Assembly: GCA_033809515.1 (NCBI GenBank)
Contig: JAPXLN010000001.1
Span: forward strand, 1 to 64,000
DNA: 64,000 nt
Direction: 5' to 3'
Origin: JAPXLN01 sp033809515
GTDB lineage: Bacteria > Bacillota > Sulfobacillia > Fermentithermobacillales > Fermentithermobacillaceae
The position numbers were made by a program, and so were the translations under genes. Below the pieces are notes generated by a model. It was not told the DNA's origin. It saw only the letters and a program-made list of their open reading frames with translations, and did no database searches. Below, piece after piece: positions 15,091-23,403 of the stretch (position 1 is its first letter; every line of letters starts with the position of its first letter).

Positions 15091-15978
15091 CTATGCTCTG
15101 GGATGGCTCTTGGCATAAACATCCTTTAGACGGTCCTTTGTAACATGGGTGTAGATCTGTGTGGTAGAAATGTCGGCATGGCCCAACATTTCCTGTACAG
15201 CTCGTATGTCGGCGCCGTTCTCCAGGAGGTGGGTCGCAAAAGAATGCCTTATGGTGTGGGGGGTTATCTCCTTGCGAATCTGAGCCTGATTGGCGTATTT
15301 TTTCACTATCTTCCAGAACCCCTGCCTTGTAAGCCTTTTTCCATGGTGGTTGAGAAAAGCCGCATTTTCGCGAGGGTCTGCGACTATCTTAGGGCGTGCG
15401 TTGTTCAGATAGTCTCTGAGAGCAGCTATAGCTATCTCCCCCATTGGAACTACGCGCTCCTTAGACCCCTTACCCTTGCACCGTACAAATCCTTCTTGAA
15501 GGTCAGCGTCGTCTACGTCAAGATTCACCAGTTCCGACACTCTGATACCCGTAGCGTACAAGAGCTCCAGCATCGCTTTGTCTCTCTTGCCTGAAGGAGT
15601 CGAACGATCAGGCTGCGCCAGAAGGCGTTCAACTTCCTCAATGGTAAGCACTTTGGGCAGCTTGCGCTCGAGTTTGGGGGAAGACAAGTCCCCTGTAGGG
15701 TCCTGGGTCACATAGTTCTCTTTCACAAGAAACTGGTAGAAAGCCTTCAGCGCTGCAAGACGCCTTGCTATGGTGGCCGTTGCCTTTCCTTGCTTGCGAA
15801 GGTACATTAGGTAAGCCACAATAGTAGATTGGGAAGCGTTCGCCAAGGATATGGGCGCGTCAGCCGACAGAAACCCGTAGTACTGCCGCAGGTCGCGGCT
15901 GTAGGACTCCAGTGTGTTTTCGGCAAGCCCCTTTTCGTGACCGAGGTAATCGATGAACTCCTGAATAAGGCTTTCCAT
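15091..15978 (-). CDS. xerD: Tyrosine recombinase XerD
   Basis: Site-specific recombinase of 295 aa that resolves chromosome dimers at dif with XerC. The N-terminal SAM-like core-binding domain spans 1-90 (LIQEFIDYLGHEKGLAENTL). In the catalytic domain, the first Arg is in LYATGIRVSELVNLD, the Lys in KGKGSKERVVPMG, the HxxR box in TPHTIRHSFATHLLENG, the second His in LGHADIST and the nucleophilic Tyr in TQIYTHVT near residue 276. It is one of a family and could serve as the single Xer of the organism. ATG start 15978. Confidence 0.93.
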   Translation of the reverse strand: MESLIQEFIDYLGHEKGLAENTLESYSRDLRQYYGFLSADAPISLANASQSTIVAYLMYLRKQGKATATIARRLAALKAFYQFLVKENYVTQDPTGDLSSPKLERKLPKVLTIEEVERLLAQPDRSTPSGKRDKAMLELLYATGIRVSELVNLDVDDADLQEGFVRCKGKGSKERVVPMGEIAIAALRDYLNNARPKIVADPRENAAFLNHHGKRLTRQGFWKIVKKYANQAQIRKEITPHTIRHSFATHLLENGADIRAVQEMLGHADISTTQIYTHVTKDRLKDVYAKSHPRA

Positions 15979-16136
15979 TGGAGAACCATCCTTCCCCTAC
16001 TTTTCGACCATTCTTAGCCTGTAAACCGCCTTTTGCCTATCTTTCCCTACGTTCAACCGGATATCCTACCGGTTTAGTTATGTTCTCAGAAAGTCTTATG
16101 TAAGATAACCGGGAATTATTCTGAAAAAGATAAATC

Positions 16137-16161
16137 GGGGGACTCGAAGCATGAGTCCCCC
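16137..16161 (-). terminator. Intrinsic terminator of the alanine dehydrogenase gene
   Basis: A perfect 9-bp stem (GGGGGACTC at 16137-16145 with GAGTCCCCC at 16153-16161) has a 7-base loop. Read on the minus strand it is followed by GATTTATCTTTTT. It lies 26 bp after the ald stop. This is the clearest terminator in the window outside the riboswitch. Confidence 0.85.
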
Positions 16162-16186
16162 GCCGACAGCTAACCGGCCGTGCCTG

Positions 16187-17302
16187 CTACCCCAGTACTT
16201 CCTCAAGGGGAACATAGGGGAGGTTATGAGCTAAGGCCACCGCCTTGTATGTAACCTTTCCTCGGGTTACGTTTACACCCTTAGCAAGAGGCGCATTGCC
16301 CCTCACAGCATCCTCGTAACCCTTGTTGGCCAAAAGAAGCACGTAAGGAAGCGTTGCGTTAGTTAGCGCAAAAGTGGCAGTTCTGGGAACCGCCCCCGGT
16401 ATGTTGGGAACTGAATAATGGACCACTCCATGCTTGACAAACGTGGGATTCGAGTGCGTAGTCGTGTGATCCATCGTCTCAACGCAGCCACCCTGGTCAA
16501 TAGCAACGTCCACAATAACTGATCCCGGGCTCATGGCAGCTACCATTGCTTCGGAAACCAGTTTGGGCGCCCGCGCACCTGGAACCAACACGGCGCCGAT
16601 GACAAGGTCGGCCTTCTTGACAGCTTCAGCCACGTTAAACGGGTTGGAGGCCATAGTCTGAAGCCTCGCTCCGTACAGTTCATCCAGGTATCGAAGCCTG
16701 TCGAGATTGATGTCAAGGACAGTAACCTTAGCGCCAAGTCCCATGGCTATCCGGGCAGCGTTGGTGCCTACCATGCCACCGCCTACAACAACCACTTCGG
16801 CCTGAGCAACCCCGGGGACCCCTCCCAGAAGCACGCCCTTGCCTCCCTGCCTCTTCTCGAGGAAATGCGAACCGACCTGGACTGACATTCTGCCTGCTAT
16901 CTCGCTCATAGGCGTCAAGAGAGGCAACGTTCTCCCAACCTCAACGGTCTCATAGGCGATAGCGTGAGACTTGCTCTTTACTAGCGCTTCAGTAAGATCA
17001 GGCTCAGCTGCAAGGTGCAGATAAGTGAATACGATCTGCCCTTCCCTCATGAGCGGATACTCAGGTGGAAGCGGCTCCTTGACCTTAACGATCATATCTG
17101 CTTCAGCCCAGACAGAAGCAGCGTCAGGAAGAATCCTTGCTCCTTGTGCCTGGTAATCTGCGTCTGCAAGGCCACTGCCCATACCCGCCCCTGACTGTAC
17201 CAACACCTCATGACCGGCGGAAACCAGCGCTGAAGCCCCGGCGGGGGTCATGGAGACGCGGTTCTCGTCAGTCTTTATCTCTGTCGGCACTCCTACCTTC
17301 AC
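16187..17302 (-). CDS. ald: Alanine dehydrogenase
   Basis: NAD-dependent interconversion of L-alanine with pyruvate and ammonia, 371 aa, which is the family's normal length. Start GTG 17302 was chosen because it begins with the family N-terminus KVGVPTEIKTDENRVSMTP; the frame is open further upstream to 17500 without homology. The N-terminal substrate domain contains VQSGAGMGSG and KVKEPLPPEY with the pyruvate-binding Lys. The Rossmann domain has VVVVGGGMVGTNAARIAMGL. Late signatures are HTTTHSNPTFVKHGVVHY and VPNIPGAVPRTATFAL. In spore formers it also supports sporulation. It is monocistronic: terminator downstream, spoIIM upstream. Confidence 0.95.
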   Translation of the reverse strand: MKVGVPTEIKTDENRVSMTPAGASALVSAGHEVLVQSGAGMGSGLADADYQAQGARILPDAASVWAEADMIVKVKEPLPPEYPLMREGQIVFTYLHLAAEPDLTEALVKSKSHAIAYETVEVGRTLPLLTPMSEIAGRMSVQVGSHFLEKRQGGKGVLLGGVPGVAQAEVVVVGGGMVGTNAARIAMGLGAKVTVLDINLDRLRYLDELYGARLQTMASNPFNVAEAVKKADLVIGAVLVPGARAPKLVSEAMVAAMSPGSVIVDVAIDQGGCVETMDHTTTHSNPTFVKHGVVHYSVPNIPGAVPRTATFALTNATLPYVLLLANKGYEDAVRGNAPLAKGVNVTRGKVTYKAVALAHNLPYVPLEEVLG

Positions 17303-17375
17303 AAACTCATCCCCTTCTGATACTGATCTGCCATAATGATAGCTAGAGTATTCGCTACCGGACAAGGAATTCCTT

Positions 17376-17966
17376 CTAAAGGGATGACCTGGCAAGAAGG
17401 AGACATGAAACATAAGCTTCAACCAAAGACGAAAGGGCCAGGCCTCCGGCAAGCAGCAGACACTTCCAGGTGTAAGAACCTGCCTTAGGCCAGAAGGCAC
17501 CGTGAGCCCAGGGTCGTTCAGTGAAGAGGACCAGAGAGAAAGACACGGAAAGCGAACACATGAGCAAAAGCGAAGGGATAGCTATCAGGTTATGCGGAAA
17601 CATCCCTGCGAAAAAGAGTTTGGTGCCTCCCTGGGAGATCTCCACGATAACAAAAGCGGCGGAAAAACCAAGCGCAAATCCTCTTGTGAGAACCAGGATA
17701 CAGACTACCGGGACGCCTACTACCGCCAGACCAAGTCCCCATACGAGGGCTGCGGTCTTCAAGTTCTGAATCAGCGACAGACGAAAAAGCTGTCGAGACT
17801 CAAGGCCCGGATTCTCCAGACCTCTCATGAAAACCTCCAGGTAAGCCACAAGCTCTGCCTTCTCATCCACAGACAGAACCCTCAACCCGAGAATACCCAG
17901 TATAAGCCCTGAAACAAACAACACGACGCAAAAGACTGCCGGAGAAAACCTGGTCTTGTGGCGCAC
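17376..17966 (-). CDS. spoIIM: Stage II sporulation protein M
   Basis: Membrane component of the DMP engulfment machinery (SpoIID-SpoIIM-SpoIIP), 196 aa, GTG start behind GGGAGG. About five hydrophobic segments are visible. Family signatures are FRLSLIQNLKTAALVWGLG and GVPVVCILVLTRGFALGFS, then LFFAGMFPHNLIAIPSLL, where the PHN motif is typical. SpoIID and SpoIIP are not in this window. It sits between ald and an unknown gene, 73 bp from the ald start, so co-transcription with ald is possible. Confidence 0.93.
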   Translation of the reverse strand: MRHKTRFSPAVFCVVLFVSGLILGILGLRVLSVDEKAELVAYLEVFMRGLENPGLESRQLFRLSLIQNLKTAALVWGLGLAVVGVPVVCILVLTRGFALGFSAAFVIVEISQGGTKLFFAGMFPHNLIAIPSLLLMCSLSVSFSLVLFTERPWAHGAFWPKAGSYTWKCLLLAGGLALSSLVEAYVSCLLLARSSL

Positions 17967-18061
17967 TTCGCTGCCTCCCGGGCATTACTTGGACAAAACT
18001 GCAACCAAAAAAACCTATGCCCTTAGTAGGCAGCGATATTACTCTTAGCAGGAGAGCGATG

Positions 18062-18799
18062 TTACTCTGGCTTAGACGTTGCTTCATCTTCCGGAGGCTC
18101 GGGGCCCTCCGGTCCATCTCCGGGCCGGAGGATATCCCCTCTTCGTGGCAACACCTCCAGCCTGCGGTTCATACCATCCAGCGTGGCCCTGACGCAAGCT
18201 TCCAGGAGGTCCCTCCTGACCAGCGCACACCCGACCATCTGCTCATGATTGCGCCTTGGCGTAAGCAAGCTGAGAAGAACAGCTACAGCTCTCATAGTTC
18301 CCATCTGGATCATACAGACATCCTCGATGGAAAAAGCGTTAGGGGGTTCCAAAGTCTGATTTGCCGCCAAACCGGTAGCTCTGGCAACCCCCATTAACGT
18401 CGAGGATTCACTGATATCCGCGTGAGCTTTTCCAACGTATGCAATGCGATCGCTATTGACCGTCCGGTCGAGGGTGACCGAAATCTCGGTTCTCCCGGTT
18501 CTGCCGTCGGTTTTGAGGTCAAGGCCACAATACCGGAGCCGGGAAACCTGCTCAGAGGAACCGGCCCTGACTTGAGCAACAGAAACCTTACGGCGGTCAA
18601 GGGTTATGTCCCATTGAGCCTTCAGAGCACTCTGAACATCCCGCACGATCTGCTTGGGATTGCGCCTTAGCCCCGTAAGTATGTGAACTTCCTCAATAGC
18701 TCCCCAGTCGTTAATAACGACTCTCGCCTTCTGGATTCCCGGAAGACAAACCAGAAGAGACTCAATGTCACTTACCCTGACTTTCTTGGCGTTGCTCAA
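18062..18799 (-). CDS. Conserved hypothetical protein with an alpha/beta N-terminal domain
   Basis: A 245-aa protein from a TTG start preceded by GGAGGAG at some distance. I cannot name the family. The N-terminal 75 residues (IESLLVCLPGIQKARVVIND, then EVHILTGLRRNPKQIVRDVQ, then WDITLDRRKVSVAQV) have a beta-alpha-beta pattern. I recall similar segments in other Firmicutes and actinobacterial proteins of unknown role, where the text reads like 'IEEIHVLA...PKQIVRDIQSAL'. A second domain (about 90-210) has mixed strands and helices, with NSDRIAYVGKAHADISE. The C-terminus is Pro/Glu-rich and disordered. There is no signal peptide or transmembrane segment. It lies between spoIIM and the Vor operon. 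Confidence 0.65.
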   Translation of the reverse strand: MSNAKKVRVSDIESLLVCLPGIQKARVVINDWGAIEEVHILTGLRRNPKQIVRDVQSALKAQWDITLDRRKVSVAQVRAGSSEQVSRLRYCGLDLKTDGRTGRTEISVTLDRTVNSDRIAYVGKAHADISESSTLMGVARATGLAANQTLEPPNAFSIEDVCMIQMGTMRAVAVLLSLLTPRRNHEQMVGCALVRRDLLEACVRATLDGMNRRLEVLPRRGDILRPGDGPEGPEPPEDEATSKPE

Positions 18800-18849
18800 A
18801 CCAGTTTTCTCCTCCGTCTCCGCACCAAGTCGGGACCGCCCCGCAATCT

Positions 18850-18916
18850 CCGCTCATACTCACGCTCACACTCACACTCACGCTCATGTTCACGCTCATG
18901 CGCTCACGCTCGCGCC
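18850..18916. repeat. Hexanucleotide (CTCACR-type) microsatellite
   Basis: About ten imperfect copies of a 6-bp word (CGCTCA, CACTCA, TACTCA, TGTTCA) run from 18850 to 18916, in the gap between the unknown gene (start 18799) and the Vor gamma gene (stop 18931). It is noncoding on both strands as far as I can tell. Confidence 0.85.
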
Positions 18917-18930
18917 ATGAGTTTCCGAAC

Positions 18931-19482
18931 TCAGCTATTCAAACCACCCTTGACCAGGTCAAACCCACGCTTAAGCGCTTCCACGTTCAAGGGGATAAGG
19001 CTGTGATGCCTTTGGCTTATGACCTCGGGAAGCACCTTTATCACCGTCTCAAGGTCAACCACTCCTGTGGCCGCCACAAGCGCTCCCAGACAGACCATGT
19101 TTGCGATACGATCAGATCCGAGTTCTTTGGCCTCATCGTTGGCAGCCACCCGCCAGACAGCAATGTCCTCTCTGGTATTGTCGACCTTCACAAGCGAAGA
19201 GTTTAATATGAGATGCCCTCCGGGAACTATGGTGCTATGGAACTTCTCAAAAGAAGGAAGGTTCATCACTACAACCGAGGTAGGCTCAACAACTACAGGC
19301 GAAGCTATCTCGTCGTCTGAAACACAGACTGCGCAGTTAGCCGTCCCTCCCCTCATCTCAGGACCGTAAGACGGAAGCCAAGACACGGCCTTGCCTTCTG
19401 CTTTTCCCGCATAAGTCAAAATCGTCCCGATAAGCATGACTCCCTGGCCACCGAACCCTGCCATGATTATCTCATGATTCAA
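18931..19482 (-). CDS. 2-oxoacid:ferredoxin oxidoreductase, gamma subunit
   Basis: Gamma subunit (183 aa) of a CoA-acylating, TPP-dependent ketoacid:ferredoxin oxidoreductase. Family signatures are the start HEIIMAGFGGQGVMLIGTIL, SWLPSYGPEMRGGTANCAV and LVAATGVVDLETVIKVLPE. The TTG start at 19482 has GGGGGAG five bases upstream and overlaps the beta stop by TTGA, so translation is coupled. It is the last gene of the alpha-beta-gamma set with a ferredoxin subunit upstream. Together these form a four-part complex as in VOR or KOR enzymes. Confidence 0.92.
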   Translation of the reverse strand: MNHEIIMAGFGGQGVMLIGTILTYAGKAEGKAVSWLPSYGPEMRGGTANCAVCVSDDEIASPVVVEPTSVVVMNLPSFEKFHSTIVPGGHLILNSSLVKVDNTREDIAVWRVAANDEAKELGSDRIANMVCLGALVAATGVVDLETVIKVLPEVISQRHHSLIPLNVEALKRGFDLVKGGLNS

Positions 19483-20228
19483 CGCCGCTCCCCCTCCTCG
19501 TCTTTGAACACTCCCAGGGGAAATACCGGAATCATCTCGTCTTCCAGCCACTTTAGGGCCTTGGAAGGCGTCATGCCCCAGTTGGTTGAACATGTGGATA
19601 AAAGCTCCACCATGGAAAAACCCTTGCCCTCTATCTGATTGGTGAAAGCTTTCTTTATCCCCTGCTTCGCCTTCTGAATGTTAGCCGGATTATGCAGAGA
19701 GAAGCGAGCAATGTACTGCGCCCCCTGTACAGTGGCCAGCATTTCAGACACTCTGACGGGGTAGCCCTGGGTTTTCGGATCCCGCCCGTAGGGTGAAGTA
19801 GTAGTCTTCTGTCCTACAAGAGTGGTCGGAGCCATCTGGCCGCCTGTCATTCCGTAAATGGCGTTGTTTATGAAGACCACGGTGATGTTTTCACCGCGAA
19901 CGGCAGCATGCACTATTTCCGCCGCTCCTATCGATGCCAGGTCGCCGTCTCCCTGGTAGGTAAAAACAACTGATTCAGGCAGAACCCGCTTTATACCCGT
20001 AGCAACGGCAGGGGCCCTCCCGTGAGCTGCCTGCTGAAAGTCTACGTCCAGGTAATTATAGGAAAATACCGAGCAACCCACAGAAGCAACGCCAACGGTC
20101 TTCTCCCGGATGCCAAGCTCATCGATTACCTCTGCCACCAGCCGGTGAGCTATGCCGTGGGGACAACCGGGGCAATAGTGGGTGACTGCATCAGTCAGAG
20201 CTTTTGGACGCTGATACACAGGAATCAC
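19479..20228 (-). CDS. 2-oxoacid:ferredoxin oxidoreductase, TPP-binding beta subunit
   Basis: Thiamine diphosphate-binding subunit of 249 aa. The N-terminal HYCPGCPHGIAHRL is the cysteine-containing start typical of VOR/KOR beta subunits. The TPP motif is GDGDLASIGAAEIVHAAVRG followed by NITVVFINNAIYGMTGGQMA. SPYGRDPKTQGYPVRVSEML is also diagnostic. GTG start behind GGAGGTG; its first base overlaps the alpha stop (GTGA). Substrate choice between 2-oxoisovalerate and 2-oxoglutarate cannot be settled by eye; the neighbouring branched-chain dehydrogenases favour branched-chain 2-oxoacids. Confidence 0.93.
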   Translation of the reverse strand: MIPVYQRPKALTDAVTHYCPGCPHGIAHRLVAEVIDELGIREKTVGVASVGCSVFSYNYLDVDFQQAAHGRAPAVATGIKRVLPESVVFTYQGDGDLASIGAAEIVHAAVRGENITVVFINNAIYGMTGGQMAPTTLVGQKTTTSPYGRDPKTQGYPVRVSEMLATVQGAQYIARFSLHNPANIQKAKQGIKKAFTNQIEGKGFSMVELLSTCSTNWGMTPSKALKWLEDEMIPVFPLGVFKDEEGERR

Positions 20229-21337
20229 TTGTTGCCACCTCCTCTGGCCTCATCCCAATAGTCGGTGACGCCGGGGACTCTCCCCGAAATCATGTCATTC
20301 AGCCGCTTCTCTACCGACCTGGGATGAGGAACGGCCCCTCCGGTTCTACCGTAGAAGAAAACCGGAACGCGGCCTGCCACGGCCAGTGTGACGTCCTCAA
20401 CCATCTGACCTGTTGACATCTCCACACACAAAAAGCCCTTGGCGTGGTCAATGACCTGGGAGAACGCCTGATTAGGGAAAGGCCACAAGGTTATGGGCCT
20501 GACAAGGCCTACCTTTACTCCGTTTTTCCTGGCTTTATCTATGACAGACCGGCAGATCCGGGCAACCGTCCCGTAGGCCACAAAGAACCATTCGGAATCG
20601 TCACCGTAAAGAACCTCGTACATTGCCTCGTTCTTCTGAATCTCCTGGTACTTTTCCTGCAAGCGCCAGTTATGGGCATCCAGTTCTTCAGGATCAAGCA
20701 AAATCGAACTGAGAAGGTTAGCTTTTCTGTCTTGACACCCCGTAGTCGCCCAGGGCTTCTTGGGCAAATCCATGACTTCAGTTCCCTCCGGGAAAACCAC
20801 AGGCTCCATCATCTGCCCAATCATGCCGTCACCGAGAATCATGACCGGATTCCGGTACTTGTCGGCAACATCAAAGGCCTTGAACATCAGGTCGCAAGCT
20901 TCCTGAATGGTGGAAGGCCCATAGACTATCAAACGGTAATCGCCATGGCCTCCGCCCTTGGTTGATTGAAAGTAATCAGACTGTGACGGCTGAATGCCGC
21001 CCAACCCCGGGCCTCCTCTGGACATGTTAATAATCACACAGGGAAGCTGACACCCGGCCAGATAAGAGATGCCTTCCTGCATTAGGCTGATGCCGGGACT
21101 CGATGAGGATGTCAGCACTCTGCCGCCTGCTCCGGCTGCACCGTAAACCATGTTAATCGAGGAGACCTCGCTCTCTGCCTGAACAAAGACTCCCTCAATC
21201 TCCGGCAAGCGTCTGGCCATATACTCTGAGACTTCGTTCTGGGGAGTTATGGGATAGCCGAAGTAGTGGCGGCAGCCGGCCCGTATGGCTGCTTCAGCCA
21301 GGGCTTCGTTGCCCTTCATTAAGATTGATTGCGCCAA
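20225..21337 (-). CDS. vorB: 2-oxoacid:ferredoxin oxidoreductase, alpha subunit (VorB-like)
   Basis: Pyrimidine-binding and dimerisation subunit of 370 aa. TTG 21337 was chosen because AGGAGG is eight bases upstream and the protein then starts AQSILMKGNEALAEAAIRAG, the VorB N-terminus; a GTG at 21346 lies inside the ribosome site. The signature FGYPITPQNEVSEYMARRLP is followed by FVQAESEVSSINMVYGAAGA, GGPGLGGIQPSQSDYFQSTK and GRTGGAVPHPRSVEKRL. Subunit order ferredoxin-alpha-beta-gamma. It is expected to oxidise 2-oxoisovalerate-type acids to acyl-CoA. Confidence 0.9.
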   Translation of the reverse strand: MAQSILMKGNEALAEAAIRAGCRHYFGYPITPQNEVSEYMARRLPEIEGVFVQAESEVSSINMVYGAAGAGGRVLTSSSSPGISLMQEGISYLAGCQLPCVIINMSRGGPGLGGIQPSQSDYFQSTKGGGHGDYRLIVYGPSTIQEACDLMFKAFDVADKYRNPVMILGDGMIGQMMEPVVFPEGTEVMDLPKKPWATTGCQDRKANLLSSILLDPEELDAHNWRLQEKYQEIQKNEAMYEVLYGDDSEWFFVAYGTVARICRSVIDKARKNGVKVGLVRPITLWPFPNQAFSQVIDHAKGFLCVEMSTGQMVEDVTLAVAGRVPVFFYGRTGGAVPHPRSVEKRLNDMISGRVPGVTDYWDEARGGGNK

Positions 21338-21352
21338 TTGATTCACCTCCTA

Positions 21353-21568
21353 TTACAGCCGGTATACTTCAATAGCCGCATCGGGACACATCCTTGCGCA
21401 CAAGGCACAGCTGATGCACTGGTCCTGGTCCTCGTCTCGCACGTAGGCAGGATTGTACCCCTGACGATTAAGGCTGTCTCGCAAACGGATGATTTTCTTC
21501 GGGCAGACTCCAATGCAAAGCTCGCAGCTTTTACAGTGATCCTCTCTGAAAATCACTTTTCTCTCCAA
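21353..21568 (-). CDS. 2-oxoacid:ferredoxin oxidoreductase, ferredoxin-like delta subunit
   Basis: Two-[4Fe-4S] ferredoxin of 71 aa that carries electrons from the TPP site to free ferredoxin. It has two CxxCxxCxxxCP clusters: CKSCELCIGVCP and CISCALCARMCP. The start chosen is TTG 21568, with GGGAGG nine bases upstream; the frame continues to a TTG at 21598, which overlaps the preceding ATPase gene. It lies 15 bp from the alpha gene. Confidence 0.9.
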   Translation of the reverse strand: MERKVIFREDHCKSCELCIGVCPKKIIRLRDSLNRQGYNPAYVRDEDQDQCISCALCARMCPDAAIEVYRL

Positions 21569-21590
21569 TCTCGTCTCCCTCCCAATAGCG

Positions 21591-22283
21591 TCATTCAACC
21601 GCCTCCCACGGCTTCCGGAAGAATCTCTCCAACCAAAGAAGGGGCAGATCCCCGGTCATGCGGCGTATGGCATCCTCTTGCCCACGGAGCCAGGAAGGCA
21701 CAGCGCAAAATACCACCGGGAGGCCCGTTTCCCTGGCCAATTCCTGTATTGAGCCAGCTCCCTCATGGATATGGTCCACAGACGTCAACTCACCCAAATG
21801 GGTGTTTGAGACTAATCCGGAGGGAAAAAGGCCCGAGGAACCGGCGATCCGGTTCAAAGCTTCGCGGGCCTCCGGAACCGTTCTTGTAAAGGGCCGCCTG
21901 AAGTTAACCACGAAGAAACCGCGCGCACTGGCCGGCAAAGCATCATTGAGGCCCCCCAGGACCCTTGCGCCCGTGGGGTCGCCTCCCACATCAACCACAA
22001 CAGGGCTGCCCCCGGCCTGCAGGACCCGCCTTATTCCATCGGGAAGAACAGGAAGATCCATATGCCGGACGGATTCCTTGGGGGCCACAACCGCTACGCC
22101 CCTGGAGATCAGAGCTTCCCTGACGTCACGCACTCGAAAATACGGCGTGACCGCATCGAGATCTACTATGGTTGCCCCTGTGCCCTGTCCGGCCAACTTG
22201 ATGGCATAATTAATGGCGATCTCGGATTTTCCGCTCCCGTAAAGACCGTAGAAGACCGTCACCGAATGCAACGTGAAGTCCAT
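21591..22283 (-). CDS. P-loop ATPase/GTPase of the CobQ/MinD-like group in the Vor operon
   Basis: A 230-aa nucleotide-binding protein with Walker A GLYGSGKSEIAINYAIKL near residue 14, a DxD-type switch in IVDLDAVTPYFRVRDVREAL and a Walker B-like strand SPVVVDVGGDPTGARVLGGL. These fit the SIMIBI-type (ParA/MinD/CobQ) fold. No enzyme motif beyond nucleotide binding is evident. It is the gene immediately upstream of the ferredoxin subunit, with an ATG start behind AGGAG. I recall similar ATPases beside VOR operons in other clostridia, but the role (metallocluster loading, complex assembly, or regulation) is unproven. Confidence 0.75.
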   Translation of the reverse strand: MDFTLHSVTVFYGLYGSGKSEIAINYAIKLAGQGTGATIVDLDAVTPYFRVRDVREALISRGVAVVAPKESVRHMDLPVLPDGIRRVLQAGGSPVVVDVGGDPTGARVLGGLNDALPASARGFFVVNFRRPFTRTVPEAREALNRIAGSSGLFPSGLVSNTHLGELTSVDHIHEGAGSIQELARETGLPVVFCAVPSWLRGQEDAIRRMTGDLPLLWLERFFRKPWEAVE

Positions 22284-22309
22284 GTCTCCTTTCCGGTTGG
22301 CTCCTGTGC

Positions 22310-23368
22310 CTACAGGTACATCCTCTTCTGATTAAGAGCTTTCTTGATCCGTTCCTCAGCCACAATGTCCGCAGCTGCGTAAGTCGGGATGTCTTTTTCC
22401 TCAGCTATGGCAAAGACCTTGACCAGTATGTCGTATATTTTGGAAACCTTGGCCATGGCCCTCTCCTTTTGGTAACCGCCCGGACTCCCCTCTTCGGCAA
22501 CGTTAATCACGCCGCCCCCGTTGGCCACAAAGTCAGGAGCATAGAGGATTCCTCTCTGAGCCAGGGCTTTTCCGTGCTCGGGCTCGAGAAGCTGGTTATT
22601 GGCAGAACCGCACACTATCCTGGCCTTGAGTTTGGGGACTGTGTCGTCATTTATGATTCCGCCTAGCGCGCAAGGGGCAAATACATCACAATCCCATTCG
22701 TAGACCTGGTCTACAGGAATAGCTTTGGCTCCCCTCTCCACGGCCGTCTGAACCTTGTCGGCGAAAATGTCAGCCACAAAGACTTCAGCGCCTGCGTCAA
22801 CCAGGCGTTCAATCAGCCTGAGCCCAACGTTCCCTGCACCCTGCACCGCAACTTTCTTACCCGAGAAATCTTCGTTCCCGTATACAGTCTTCAGGCACGC
22901 CTGCATGGCTCTGAAAACGCCAAAGGCTGTTACAGGCGACGGGTCGCCGCTGGTGCCTGCAAGGCCTGTGACGTAGGGTGTCTGAGTCCGGATGATCTCC
23001 ATGTCGTCAGTGTTGGTTCCAACATCCTCAGCGGTAATGTACCTTCCGCCAAGTGACTGTACGAACTTACCAAATGCCCGGAAAAGCTCTTCGCTCTTGT
23101 CTTTCTTGGGATCACCGATAATAACAGCTTTCCCGCCACCCAGATTCAGCCCCATGGCTGAACTCTTGTAGGTCATCCCCCTGGCAAGGCGAAGGGCATC
23201 TGTCAGCGCCTCTGCCTCGCTCTTGTAGGGCCACATTCTGGCACCGCCCAAAGCCGGACCTAGTGTAGTGTCATGAATAGCGATAATGGCCTTTAGGCCG
23301 GAGACGGGATCATAGTTGAAAACAACTTGCTCATGGCCGAATTTTTCCATCAAATCGAAAATCCCCAT
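22310..23368 (-). CDS. Leucine/valine/phenylalanine dehydrogenase (first paralogue)
   Basis: NAD-dependent oxidative deamination of branched-chain or aromatic amino acids to 2-oxoacids, 352 aa. ATG 23368 was chosen because AGGAGAGGAG precedes it. Substrate and catalytic lysines are in GMTYKSSAMGLNLGGGKAVI (both the MTYK and GGGK lysines). AEDVGTNTDDMEIIR contains the conserved aspartate. The Rossmann motif is VAVQGAGNVGLRLIERLVDA. NNQLLEPEHGKALAQRGILY and PDFVANGGGVINVAEE close the active site. It is 26 bp upstream of the ATPase gene, so it probably feeds its product to the Vor complex. Confidence 0.92.
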   Translation of the reverse strand: MGIFDLMEKFGHEQVVFNYDPVSGLKAIIAIHDTTLGPALGGARMWPYKSEAEALTDALRLARGMTYKSSAMGLNLGGGKAVIIGDPKKDKSEELFRAFGKFVQSLGGRYITAEDVGTNTDDMEIIRTQTPYVTGLAGTSGDPSPVTAFGVFRAMQACLKTVYGNEDFSGKKVAVQGAGNVGLRLIERLVDAGAEVFVADIFADKVQTAVERGAKAIPVDQVYEWDCDVFAPCALGGIINDDTVPKLKARIVCGSANNQLLEPEHGKALAQRGILYAPDFVANGGGVINVAEEGSPGGYQKERAMAKVSKIYDILVKVFAIAEEKDIPTYAAADIVAEERIKKALNQKRMYL

Positions 23369-23403
23369 TTTCTCCTCTCCTTCTGGATACCTGGTCTGGA
23401 TGC

